DNA of 16,208 nt from contig CBDUUP010000054.1 in NCBI GenBank assembly GCA_965370435.1, positions 1 to 16,208 of the forward strand, in the 5' to 3' direction. The notes beneath the pieces are model-generated. The model saw only the letters and a program-made list of their open reading frames with translations. It did not search any database and was not told the DNA's origin. Positions 1 to 7,010 of the stretch are shown piece after piece (position 1 is the stretch's first letter; each line of letters starts with the position of its first letter). A program made the position numbers and the translations under genes. This DNA is from CBDUUP01 sp965370435. Its GTDB lineage: Bacteria > Chloroflexota > Anaerolineae > Anaerolineales > UBA11579.

Positions 1-37
1 CCTTGAACCCAGCGGGCATCATCATCAAACAAAAGCT

Positions 38-82
38 GCTCACCCAGTTGGAAATATGTTGGTGTGGGTGGCTTTTTGTTTT
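38..82 (+). terminator. Possible intrinsic terminator of a gene left of the window
   Basis: GC at 38-39 and CACCCA at 41-46 (one bulged T at 40) can pair with TGGGTGGC at 65-72, and a T-rich run (TTTTTGTTTT) follows directly. This is the shape of a Rho-independent terminator reading rightward. The 18-nt loop is long, which lowers confidence. A TGA at 4-6 could be the end of the gene it serves, but too little upstream sequence is visible to name one. Confidence 0.35.
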
Positions 83-587
83 ATATACAGCCTCAATCCA
101 CACAATTTGCTAAATCCCTTTTCTTTTCATTTCTTCGTTCCCCTAAATATGAATATGAGAACCCAAAAGAAACAACTCACAAAACAAGTTATCGCGATAT
201 AGAATTGGTTCATCTTCAAAAAGGAAAAACTAAGCAATCCCAAACCGATCATCCTAAAATATCCTTTACTATTTTTTGAAAATCCTTAGCCCATTCATGT
301 TCCTCGTTGGGTTCTTCAACATTTTCAAGTAATTTTGGATTAAACTAAGATTTATGCCGCCTCTATGTAATTTCGCTTAGCGATACGCATCATTCATAGT
401 CTAGCTGCACGCCTCACCTAAATCACGGTAATCCCTTTCAATGTTTCAGTGTTCCAACGCCTTGGGGCATTGTTGCCAGCGATTGCCCTGAAATCTCCAC
501 TCAATACCATTCTGTCTTATAATTGGCGATGATAAATCTACTTTCCGTATGATCTTTGTAAGCCAACAAGTATAAAAGGAGTTAATA
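83..587. other. AT-rich spacer upstream of ferritin, no gene seen
   Basis: About 500 bases without a supportable gene. The first 270 are visibly AT-rich compared with the flanking genes, and the right part is more mixed. A TATAAT at 518-523 could be the -10 box for ferritin, but no good -35 hexamer lies 16-18 nt before it, so the promoter is uncertain and may need an activator. The ferritin ribosome binding site AAGGAG is at 576-581. No tRNA, riboswitch or long repeat was recognised. Confidence 0.5.
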
Positions 588-1103
588 ATGTTACTCAGTG
601 AAAAATTAGTGAAAACCATCAACCAGCAAGTGGGCAACGAATTCGGCGCCAGTATGCAGTACATTCAGATCGCCGCCTACTTTGACGGCCAGAACCTCGC
701 CAATCTGGCCCAGATCTTCTTCGACCAGGCCGAGGAAGAGAAGACCCATGCCATGAAGTTCGTCCACTACCTGCTGGAGGCCGGGGCGGAGGTCGCTATC
801 CCCGCCATCCCCCAATCCCAGCATACCTTCGAGTCCGCTGTGGAGGCGGTGGGCGCAGCCCTGGCGTGGGAGCAAGAGGTCACCAAGCAAGTATACAACC
901 TGGTCGAAATCGCCCTGGGAGACAAGGACTACATCTCCCAGCGTTTCCTGGATTGGTTCGTCAGCGAACAATTGGAAGAGATCGCCAAGATGGACTACAT
1001 CCTGGGCGTGATCAAAAATGCCGGGAAGCAGAACCTGTTCCTGGTGGACAATTACATCCCCACCACCTTGCCTCAAGAACCCAGCCCGGGGGAAGCCGCT
1101 TAA
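588..1103 (+). CDS. ftnA: Non-heme bacterial ferritin
   Basis: A 171-residue ferritin of FtnA type, close to the usual length. Ferritins oxidise Fe(II) at a diiron site and store the ferric mineral inside a 24-subunit shell in the cytoplasm. The likely ferroxidase ligands are visible in the expected order: E18 and Y25 in helix A (NEFGASMQY), E51 and H54 in the E-E-E-K-T-H stretch of helix B, E95 in helix C (AWEQE), and Q128/E131 in helix D. There is no haem-binding Met of the bacterioferritin kind in the usual place. The ATG start is supported by AAGGAG six bases upstream. The Pro-rich tail after residue 155 is probably disordered. It stands alone, with an AT-rich leader before it and a strong terminator after it. 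The family call is firm; the exact subfamily is less so. Confidence 0.95.
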   Translation: MLLSEKLVKTINQQVGNEFGASMQYIQIAAYFDGQNLANLAQIFFDQAEEEKTHAMKFVHYLLEAGAEVAIPAIPQSQHTFESAVEAVGAALAWEQEVTKQVYNLVEIALGDKDYISQRFLDWFVSEQLEEIAKMDYILGVIKNAGKQNLFLVDNYIPTTLPQEPSPGEAA

Positions 1104-1123
1104 TGCTATTCACCCCTTAAAAC

Positions 1124-1152
1124 AACAGGCTCCCTGCAAGGGAGCCTGTTTT
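1124..1152. terminator. Bidirectional intrinsic terminator between ferritin and a convergent gene
   Basis: AACAGGCTCCC (1124-1134) and GGGAGCCTGTT (1140-1150) form a perfect 11-bp stem with a 5-nt loop TGCAA. A short T run follows on the plus strand. On the minus strand the A-rich stretch before the stem supplies the T run, so it can also end transcription of the convergent small membrane gene at 1180. Confidence 0.85.
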
Positions 1153-1179
1153 CATATATGTATGATTGGAAGGTTGGTA

Positions 1180-1479
1180 TTATTCCTCTTCGCTGGGCTT
1201 GCGCAGGCCAAAGAGCAATAAAGCAGCGCCAGCGCCCAGAACGAATGCGCCCAGACCGCCGGGGGAAGCGCCCATGAAGCGCGTCAGAGCGCCGACCAGC
1301 CCAAAGAATCCCAGGTAGATGGCAATGCTTAATTGCCAGGCATCGCTCATTTTGACCGCGGTCAGGGTGAACCACCCGGCGCCCACGCCAAAGACCAACA
1401 TACCGAGCGTGCGCAATAGAATGCCGACCATCAGGGCTAGGGGGAGAAAGATATCTTCAACAAATTCTATCAAATCCAT
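1180..1479 (-). CDS. Small hydrophobic membrane protein, function unknown
   Basis: A 99-residue protein that is not recognised. It starts with a short acidic segment (MDLIEFVEDIF), then has about three hydrophobic stretches: roughly residues 11-36, 48-66 and 74-92. A charged tail (RKPSEEE) closes it, which fits an integral membrane protein with short loops. The ATG is preceded by GAGGAGA at good spacing. It lies 44 bases downstream of the large MscS gene on the same strand and has no promoter of its own that I can see, so the two are probably co-transcribed. It may be an accessory to that channel, but this is inferred from position only. Transcription would end at the shared terminator at 1124-1152. 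Confidence 0.75.
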   Translation of the reverse strand: MDLIEFVEDIFLPLALMVGILLRTLGMLVFGVGAGWFTLTAVKMSDAWQLSIAIYLGFFGLVGALTRFMGASPGGLGAFVLGAGAALLLFGLRKPSEEE

Positions 1480-1523
1480 TTTAAGTCTCCTCAGGGTAAG
1501 TGAATGGTTGATTAGTATGCAAA

Positions 1524-3254
1524 TTATACACGCAATTCAGAATTTGTGCGTAGTAGATTGACCGTTCTTCGTTCGAAAGCGACCTGGATACCGGCCTCCC
1601 GGAAGCGGCGCACCACTTCCCGGCGTAGTTCGCGTTCCACTCGTTCCTGCCGTTCAAAGTGTTCCAATTCAATAGAGTCGATGAAGAATTCTACCGTGAA
1701 AGCCAGCCCCCTATCGTCATACCCCTCGAAGTTCACGTCAGGCCCTTTCCAGGCGGGGAAGGGCTGTTTGAAGTGGGCGCGCATCCATTTTTCAAAATTC
1801 AAGAGTTCGTCGTCCAGACGTTGATCTTTTCGCCCTGGGGTGTGGAAGTCAACGTACAGGTCGGTCATGTGAGCGCTGAAGCGCCCTACCCTCTGCCGCC
1901 ATTGGTCCACCAGGTATACGGCGTCGCCTTGCAGGTCTTCCAGCAAGGGGTGGTCCCAGAGTTCCTCGGTTTGGATCTCCAGGAGATGGTCATCGGCCAG
2001 GAGGTCTGGGTCATCGGCCCAGGTGCTGATCCAGACCCGAGTCAGGGAGGCGATCCCGGTGGAGTTATCGAAATTAGGCCCTAACCGGAATTGGGAGCGC
2101 CTGAGACTCTGGCTTTCTTCCACTTGAAGCCCGGCCGTTTCAATGAGTTGGTCGAATTTCTTGTATAGGATCTCTCGCTCTTGGTTATCTATGCCCCGTT
2201 TCTCAAATCCCCGCACGTCCAACACCAGTAGGTGAATGTCGGTGAAGAAGCGGCTGAGAGCTTTGTCCAGGGTTTTCTCTATCTCCAGCCGGGCACGCCC
2301 GTTTTCTCGCTTCGCCTCAGCGGCCTCCAGCAGGACGAAATGAGGCAGGTGATTCAGCTTGATATCCAACTCCCCCAGCACATCCGGGTGGCCGAACACC
2401 ACTTCCTCCATTATGGTCGTGACCAAATCTGGGTCGGTATCCAGGTCTACACTCAGGGATAGCGTGTCAATCAGGTTGGGGGAGGGGCGGTTCATGTTGA
2501 CCAGACGCTCGTTAGCCAGTTGGCTGTTGGGCATGTAGATGGTGCTGTGAGTGTTAATATCGTAAAGCTCTGTTACCCTCAGCCCGATCCGGCGCACCTC
2601 ACAGATGGTGCCGTCGGCCAGGGTTAACAGGTCTCGGTAGGCGAAGGGGGTGTCTATCACCATAGACAGCCCAGAGAAGATGTTGGAGAGGATGTCTTGC
2701 AGGGCGAAGGCCAGAATAAATGAGATTCCGCCGATGGCAGCCAGCAAAACGCCCATTTCCATCCCGTTGTATTGTAGGGTGACGGCCAGACCGGTCCCGA
2801 ATATGATGATGGGCGCCAGGCGGTTGATGATGGGCATCAACACGTCATCCAGCCGGGATTCGGAGGACCGGGCCAGGCGTTCTCCGTAATAGAGGAGCAC
2901 GTCTTTGAAGACCCGATAGATACTATACGTAACGACCAGGATGGCGATTGACCCCAACATCTTGACCGCCCCCTGGGTTAAAGAATTGGCCGGGTCAATC
3001 CGGGCGAAAGAGTCCTGCAGACCCAGGGTAACCAGCAGGTAGACCAGGGGTTTATCAATGGCGCTCAAGAGCACGTCATCTACGTCGCTGGGGGTGTGGC
3101 GCGCCAGCCATTTAAAGAACCTCAATATGACCTTGGAGAGGATCCATGCAGATATTAACCAGAAGAGGAAGGTGAGGGCGACAGAGCCAAGCATATTCGC
3201 CAGGAATTGCAGCCCTTCAGGCAGTTCGATTTCCCAGAATGCGATTGTGACCAT
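1524..3254 (-). CDS. MscS-family mechanosensitive channel with enlarged C-terminal domain
   Basis: A 576-residue inner-membrane channel of the MscS superfamily, whose members open under membrane tension and release solutes. Membrane helices lie near residues 18-45, 66-80, 98-122, 143-162 and 168-185. The pore helix and the start of the beta domain are clear: A-L-Q-D-I-L-S-N-I-F-S-G (184-195) followed by I-x-x-P-F and D-L-L-T-L. The motif YMPNSQLANERLVN (240-253) is the typical end of the beta domain. The closing alpha/beta domain seems split: its first half is near 258-292 (VDLDTD to FGHPDV), its last half near 509-567 (FTVEFFIDS to FERRTVNL), with about 200 residues in between that I do not recognise. 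GGAGG lies ten bases before the ATG. Family call firm; ion preference unknown. Confidence 0.9.
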   Translation of the reverse strand: MVTIAFWEIELPEGLQFLANMLGSVALTFLFWLISAWILSKVILRFFKWLARHTPSDVDDVLLSAIDKPLVYLLVTLGLQDSFARIDPANSLTQGAVKMLGSIAILVVTYSIYRVFKDVLLYYGERLARSSESRLDDVLMPIINRLAPIIIFGTGLAVTLQYNGMEMGVLLAAIGGISFILAFALQDILSNIFSGLSMVIDTPFAYRDLLTLADGTICEVRRIGLRVTELYDINTHSTIYMPNSQLANERLVNMNRPSPNLIDTLSLSVDLDTDPDLVTTIMEEVVFGHPDVLGELDIKLNHLPHFVLLEAAEAKRENGRARLEIEKTLDKALSRFFTDIHLLVLDVRGFEKRGIDNQEREILYKKFDQLIETAGLQVEESQSLRRSQFRLGPNFDNSTGIASLTRVWISTWADDPDLLADDHLLEIQTEELWDHPLLEDLQGDAVYLVDQWRQRVGRFSAHMTDLYVDFHTPGRKDQRLDDELLNFEKWMRAHFKQPFPAWKGPDVNFEGYDDRGLAFTVEFFIDSIELEHFERQERVERELRREVVRRFREAGIQVAFERRTVNLLRTNSELRV

Positions 3255-3312
3255 AAGTTACAGACCTCCAAAATGAATGGATGAAACCGTTGAATATGCC
3301 TTATATTATCTG

Positions 3313-3340
3313 ATTATAGAGGAGTCTGGGAAAATGGCAA
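3313..3340 (-). promoter_or_regulatory. Sigma-70-type promoter of the MscS gene
   Basis: On the minus strand, TTGCCA (plus-strand TGGCAA, 3335-3340) is followed after 16 bases by TATAAT (plus-strand ATTATA, 3313-3318). The first hexamer has one mismatch to consensus and the second is perfect. The -10 box lies about 60 bases upstream of the MscS start codon. No other gene starts in this direction here. Confidence 0.7.
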
Positions 3341-3360
3341 GGGTTTTGGTCATAGGATGG

Positions 3361-3470
3361 GCGCGAATAACGCGCAACCTCCCGCAGGTTGTCTTATCTT
3401 AATCTCATTTCCATCATGGCGATATTGATTCTGATATGGCTTCTTTCGGACAAACCTGCGGGAGGTTTTT
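3361..3470. repeat. Cluster of hairpins: GCGCG palindrome plus an inverted pair of AACCT-N5-AGGTT
   Basis: GCGCG-AATAA-CGCGC (3361-3375) is a small palindrome. It abuts AACCTCCCGCAGGTT (3376-3390), itself a 5-bp hairpin. After 62 bases the reverse complement AACCTGCGGGAGGTT appears (3453-3467) and runs into a T tract (to 3470). The two copies can fold singly or pair with each other over 15 bp, plus GTC/GAC beyond. The right copy with its T tract could act as an intrinsic terminator before the aminotransferase leader. It may be a mobile palindromic repeat or a bidirectional transcriptional barrier between divergent genes. Confidence 0.6.
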
Positions 3471-3535
3471 CTATAGAAGGATCGAGATGATGTACAATTG
3501 ATGGTATCCGCAAGCTTACCTATTGGAGTCTTCCT

Positions 3536-4693
3536 ATGCCCAAAACCGCCGCTCGCCTCAACCACTTCACCGAATCCGTCATCCGGGAGATGACTCGCGT
3601 AGCCCGTCAGCATGAATCCGTCAATCTGGCCCAGGGCTTCCCCGACTTCGACCCGCCGCCCGAACTGGTGGACGCGGCCGCCAAAGCCATCCAGGAGGAC
3701 CACCACCAATACAGCATCACCTGGGGCGCGCTGCGCTTCCGCCAGGCGCTGGCCCGTAAGCAGTCCCGCTTCATGGGTTTGGCCCTGGAACCCGACAAGC
3801 ATATCACCGTGACCTGCGGCAGCACCGAGGCCATGATGGCCTCCCTCATGGCAGTCTGCGACCCGGGGGACAAGGTCATCATCTTTTCGCCCTTCTACGA
3901 GAATTACGCAGCCGACACCATCCTGAGCGGGTCGGAGTCGATCTACGTCCCCCTCCATCCGCCGGATTTCAACTTCGACCCAGACGAACTGCGGCGCGCC
4001 TTTCAGCAGGGCGTCAAGGCCCTGGTATTATGCAACCCCTCCAACCCCACTGGTAAGGTCTTCACCCCAGAAGAACTGGGCGTCATCGCAGGTCTGGCCC
4101 AGGAGTACGATGCTTTCGTCATCACCGACGAGGTCTACGAGCACATCATCTACGCCCCCCACGAGCACACTTACATGGCCGCTCTGCCCGGCATGTTCGA
4201 CCGCACCATCTCCTGCGGCTCGCTTTCCAAGACCTACGCCATATCCGGCTGGCGGCTGGGCTATGCCATCGCTCCGCCTCACTTAAGCGATGGGATTCGG
4301 AAAGTGCACGACTTTCTCACTGTGGGCGCGCCAGCCCCCTTGCAGGAAGCCGCCGTCACCGCGCTGAATTTTCCTCCGGCTTATTACGACCAACTGCGAA
4401 CTGAGTACACTCACCGGCGGGACATTTTCCTCCGCTACCTCGACCAGGCCGGATTGACCTACACCAATCCTCAGGGCGCATATTACGTGCTGTTGGATAT
4501 CAGCGATTTTGGTTTCCAGGATGACATGGAATTCTGCCTCTGGCTGGTCAAGGAGATCGGCGTGGCCGCGGTCCCTGGTTCCAGCTTCTTCCGGGAGCCG
4601 GTCAACCACCTCATCCGCATCAACTTCGCCAAGCGCGAAGAAACCCTGGTCGCGGCTGGGGAAAGGCTGTTGAAGCTTCGGGAGCGAGGGTGA
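3536..4693 (+). CDS. PLP-dependent class I/II aminotransferase
   Basis: A 385-residue fold-type I aminotransferase of normal length. It would transfer an amino group between an amino acid and a 2-oxo acid in the cytoplasm. Visible landmarks are the N-terminal QGFPDFDPP (33-41), the N-P-x-N-P-T-G segment (167-173) with the cofactor-contacting Asn170, D198 and Y201 in ITDEVYE, the PLP-binding K232 in SLSKTYAISGWR with R240, and the carboxylate-binding R361 in LIRINFAK. The QGFPDF opening and the TWGALRFRQALA segment resemble methionine aminotransferase (YbdL/MtnE-like), kynurenine-oxoglutarate transaminase and aspartate/aromatic subgroups, so the substrate cannot be fixed from sequence. GGAG at 3524-3527 supports the ATG. 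It is a single gene; the next operon has its own promoter. Confidence 0.93.
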   Translation: MPKTAARLNHFTESVIREMTRVARQHESVNLAQGFPDFDPPPELVDAAAKAIQEDHHQYSITWGALRFRQALARKQSRFMGLALEPDKHITVTCGSTEAMMASLMAVCDPGDKVIIFSPFYENYAADTILSGSESIYVPLHPPDFNFDPDELRRAFQQGVKALVLCNPSNPTGKVFTPEELGVIAGLAQEYDAFVITDEVYEHIIYAPHEHTYMAALPGMFDRTISCGSLSKTYAISGWRLGYAIAPPHLSDGIRKVHDFLTVGAPAPLQEAAVTALNFPPAYYDQLRTEYTHRRDIFLRYLDQAGLTYTNPQGAYYVLLDISDFGFQDDMEFCLWLVKEIGVAAVPGSSFFREPVNHLIRINFAKREETLVAAGERLLKLRERG

Positions 4694-4715
4694 GAAACCT
4701 GCTTCCTATTCTCTT

Positions 4716-4770
4716 ACCACAAAGTCATGAAGTAAATAAGAAAAAGGTTTTTCTTTGTGTCTTCGTGGTT
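4716..4770. repeat. Imperfect inverted repeat with ACCACAAAG / CTTTGTG...CGTGGT arms
   Basis: ACCACAAAG (4716-4724) faces CTTTGTG (4753-4759) and then CTTCGTGGTT (4761-4770). In the centre, AAAAA-GG-TTTTT forms a second small palindrome (4741-4752). From memory, versions of 'cttcgtg...ctttgtggtt' palindromes recur between genes in many environmental bacterial genomes, so this looks like a degenerate copy of a dispersed palindromic repeat. It could also serve as the terminator of the aminotransferase, ending 23 bases before it begins. Confidence 0.55.
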
Positions 4771-4803
4771 AATTATTTATTTTGTGCCAAATCACACAAT
4801 ACA

Positions 4804-4832
4804 TTGACCTCTGCCATAAGTAGGGGTATAAT
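4804..4832 (+). promoter_or_regulatory. Sigma-70-type promoter of the FMN-riboswitch operon
   Basis: TTGACC (4804-4809), a 17-base spacer and a perfect TATAAT (4827-4832). Spacing and both hexamers are near ideal. Transcription would begin around 4839-4841, just before the first riboswitch stem at 4849, as expected for a riboswitch leader. Confidence 0.88.
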
Positions 4833-4848
4833 ATCAACAACAATTCAA

Positions 4849-4986
4849 TACCTTCGGGGCAGGGTGCGCGGCACAAGCATACGCCGCAATTCCCGACCGG
4901 TGGTGAAAGCCCACGAGCCTCTCATCAAGAGAGGTTGACCCGGTGGAACTCCGGGGCCGACGGTATAGTCCGGATGGAAGAAGGTA
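4849..4986 (+). ncRNA. FMN riboswitch (RFN element)
   Basis: The conserved RFN core is clear. The closing stem pairs TACCTTC (4849-4855) with GAAGGTA (4980-4986). Then come GGGGCAGGGTG (4856-4866), a small stem GCGGC/GCCGC (4868-4872 with 4883-4887), ATTCCCGACCGGTGGTGAAA (4889-4908), AGCCCACGAGC (4908-4918), and a variable stem CCTCTC/GAGAGG (4918-4923 with 4929-4934). GACCCGGTGGA (4937-4947) and the hallmark GCCGACGGTATAGTCCGGAT (4956-4975) complete it. FMN binding by this RNA represses riboflavin synthesis or transport genes. Here it precedes an ABC importer, with an intrinsic terminator about 70 bases further on, so control is probably by transcription termination. Confidence 0.96.
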
Positions 4987-5054
4987 AAAAAACGGTCATC
5001 GCTTGTTGAAACGATGATTGGCTGACCCTTGCCGGGTGAGTCCTCCTTGTGCGC

Positions 5055-5087
5055 CCCGAAAGCCGTTTGGTTTTCGGGACTTTTTTT
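5055..5087 (+). terminator. Intrinsic terminator of the FMN riboswitch expression platform
   Basis: CCCGAAA (5055-5061) pairs with TTTCGGG (5072-5078), followed by AC and seven Ts (5081-5087). It lies between the aptamer and the first gene, with 87 bases left before the start codon. Upstream, TCATCG/CGATGA (4996-5001 with 5012-5017) and ACCC/GGGT (5025-5028 with 5034-5037) form small hairpins that could take part in switching. The exact antiterminator pairing is not obvious by eye. Confidence 0.82.
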
Positions 5088-5174
5088 GGAGGCGCCCCGC
5101 TTGGTTGGCATGCGCCTGCCCCGAACCAGAACGTTCTGGGCATTTATGTTTTGTACGAGGATTAACGCATCGAT

Positions 5175-5984
5175 ATGGATCAGACCCGCGCTACGATACC
5201 CAACCCACTCAAACGAACGCGCTTGAGCGGCGCGTTAACGATGAGTTTTTCATTAGCCCTGGCTATCCTGTTCTGGCATATTGTGGCGCTCCTGGGGGAG
5301 TTCCCCGCCTTCATCCTCCCCACTCCCGACCTGGTCTGGAATCGCTTCGTTCAGTTGATCTTGGATGGCAGCCTGCTGCGCAACACCGCCTATACCCTGT
5401 ACGAGGTGTTGGCCGGGTTGGCTCTGGGCGGATTGGCAGCGACGGTCTTGGGCTACTTGCTGGCGAAATCACGCACCGTGGAACGGTTTGTCGCGCCCTA
5501 CATCGTCGCCAGCCAGTCGGTGCCTACGGTCGCCATTGCGCCCCTGCTGATTATCTGGTTCGGGCCGGGGTTATCTTCCAAGGTTTTGATATGCGCCTTG
5601 ATCGTCTTCTTCCCCATTCTCATCAACACTATCGTCGGCATCCGCTCCACCCCCGAAGACCTGCGCAATCTGATGCGCTCTCTTCAGGCCACCCGCTGGC
5701 AGATGCTGACCCTGCTGGAAATTCCCGCCGCCATGCCGGTGTTTCTGGGCGGTTTGCGCATCGGGGCCACTCTGTCGGTGATCGGCGCGGTGGTCGGCGA
5801 ATTGGTGGGCGCAGACCGGGGCCTGGGCTTCATGATAAGTGTGGGCCGCGGCCAGTACGACACTGCGCTGGTTTTCGTGGCCGTTTTCACCCTGGTTGTC
5901 GTGGCGATGGCCCTGTACGGCGCGGTGGTTTGGCTGGAATCCCGTTTGTTATCCTGGCAGAAACGCCCGGAAGATCAAATGTAG
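5175..5984 (+). CDS. ribX: ABC transporter permease, RibX-type riboflavin importer
   Basis: A 269-residue permease of the BPD-transport (SsuC/ThiX-like) family. It would form the membrane channel of an importer. About six membrane helices are visible (near 20-40, 74-97, 104-128, 134-155, 190-212 and 230-254). FILPTPDLVW after helix 1 is typical of the family, and the cytoplasmic EAA-type loop that docks to the ATPase is near 168-188 (SLQATRWQMLTLLEIPAAMP). A weak GAGG-like site lies upstream of the ATG; the next Met (residue 23) would remove part of helix 1. It is the first gene behind an FMN riboswitch, followed by a lipoprotein and an ATPase. RibXY importers under FMN riboswitches are known from Chloroflexi, so riboflavin is the likely substrate. 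The transporter type is seen in the sequence; the substrate is inferred from the riboswitch. Confidence 0.9.
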   Translation: MDQTRATIPNPLKRTRLSGALTMSFSLALAILFWHIVALLGEFPAFILPTPDLVWNRFVQLILDGSLLRNTAYTLYEVLAGLALGGLAATVLGYLLAKSRTVERFVAPYIVASQSVPTVAIAPLLIIWFGPGLSSKVLICALIVFFPILINTIVGIRSTPEDLRNLMRSLQATRWQMLTLLEIPAAMPVFLGGLRIGATLSVIGAVVGELVGADRGLGFMISVGRGQYDTALVFVAVFTLVVVAMALYGAVVWLESRLLSWQKRPEDQM

Positions 5985-6002
5985 AACTTGGAGACATAAA
6001 TT

Positions 6003-7001
6003 ATGAAATATCGTCCGAATATCTTGATCGCCTTCATCCTGATCTTAACCCTTGCGGCCTGCACGGGGACGCAAGCCAATAATGATTTAACTCCCACACT
6101 TTCAGATGACATAGTCCACATCCGCCTTCCGATGGGCTATATCCCCGACATCCAGCAAGCGCCTTTCTACGTCGCCGATGCGAAGGGATACTTCCAGGAA
6201 GCGGGCATTGAAATTGAATATGATTACAGCTTCGAGACCGATGGCGTATCCCTGGTGGGGGCCGGAACTCTACAGTTCGCCCTGGTCTCCGGCGAGCAAG
6301 TGCTGTTGGCGCGCGCCCAGGGGCTGCCGGTGGTGTTTGTGTTGGGCTGGTATCAGGATTACCCTATCGCGGTGGTCTCCAAGGTCGGCTCAGGCATCCA
6401 AACCCCAGAAGACCTGGCTGGACGCCGCATCGGAATTCCGGGTCTTTTCGGAGCCAGCTACGTCGGGCTGCGGGCCTTGTTGGATTACGCCGGAATCTCG
6501 GAGGAGGATGTCACCCTGGATGTGATCGGCTACAATCAGGTAGAAGCCCTGGCCGTAGACCAACAGGAAGCCGTGGTCGGTTACGTCGCTAACGAACCGG
6601 TGCAATTGGCCGCCCAGGGATACGAGATCAACGTGATCCGGGTGGCCGATTACGTCACCCTGGCATCCAACGGAGTCATCACCAACGAAACCACCATTGC
6701 TGAAAATCCCGACCTGGTGCGCCGATTTGTGCAAGCTGCTCTGAAGGGATTGGCCTACACTATCCAACACCCCGACGAGGCCTACGAGATCAGCAAGGAT
6801 TTTGTCGAGTCTTTGGCCGTCGCTGATGAAAAAGTTCAACGCGAAGTGCTGGATATTTCTATCACCTTCTGGCAGGCCGATGTATTGGGCTATTCCGACC
6901 CGGAAGCCTGGGAGAACATGCAGCGAGTCCTCCTGAATATGGGCCTGCTGACCGAGCCGCTTGACCTGGAAGAGGCCTTCACCAACCAATTCATTGAGTG
7001 A
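6003..7001 (+). CDS. ribY: NMT1/THI5-like substrate-binding lipoprotein, RibY-type
   Basis: A 332-residue solute-binding protein of an ABC importer. A signal peptide ends in lipobox L17-A-A-C20, so the mature protein should be lipid-anchored outside the membrane, followed by a short flexible Thr/Asn linker. The body opens with MGYIPDIQQAPFYVADAKGY and continues with YFQEAGIEIEY, typical of the NMT1/THI5 (pyrimidine precursor-like) family that includes ThiY and RibY. GTLQFALVSGEQVLLAR (lobe 1) and LAGRRIGIPGLFGASY (lobe crossing) match the fold. GGAG at 5990-5993 precedes the ATG, and the gap to the permease is only 18 bases, so they form an operon. Riboflavin as ligand is inferred from the upstream FMN riboswitch; thiamine precursor or sulfonate binding is the alternative given the family, but less likely here. 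Confidence 0.88.
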   Translation: MKYRPNILIAFILILTLAACTGTQANNDLTPTLSDDIVHIRLPMGYIPDIQQAPFYVADAKGYFQEAGIEIEYDYSFETDGVSLVGAGTLQFALVSGEQVLLARAQGLPVVFVLGWYQDYPIAVVSKVGSGIQTPEDLAGRRIGIPGLFGASYVGLRALLDYAGISEEDVTLDVIGYNQVEALAVDQQEAVVGYVANEPVQLAAQGYEINVIRVADYVTLASNGVITNETTIAENPDLVRRFVQAALKGLAYTIQHPDEAYEISKDFVESLAVADEKVQREVLDISITFWQADVLGYSDPEAWENMQRVLLNMGLLTEPLDLEEAFTNQFIE

Positions 7002-7010
7002 TTGAAGCGC

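Noticed and set aside
1..80. Minus-strand stretch reading YFQLGEQLLFDDDARWVQ toward the left edge, which looks protein-like
   Set aside because: An in-frame TAA lies about nine codons before it and no start codon lies between; the T-rich terminator-like sequence on the plus strand explains the region as well.
64..279. 71-codon plus-strand reading frame starting at GTG in the left spacer
   Set aside because: It starts inside a probable terminator stem, has no ribosome binding site, AT-rich low-complexity composition and no recognisable motif.
518..553. Ferritin promoter with TATAAT (518-523) or TATGAT (548-553)
   Set aside because: Neither has a convincing -35 hexamer at normal spacing, so it was not listed as a promoter.
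5018..6082. Long plus-strand frame (354 codons) overlapping the permease
   Set aside because: It covers the riboswitch terminator and the permease gene in another frame, with Arg/Pro/Gly-rich composition typical of a shadow frame.
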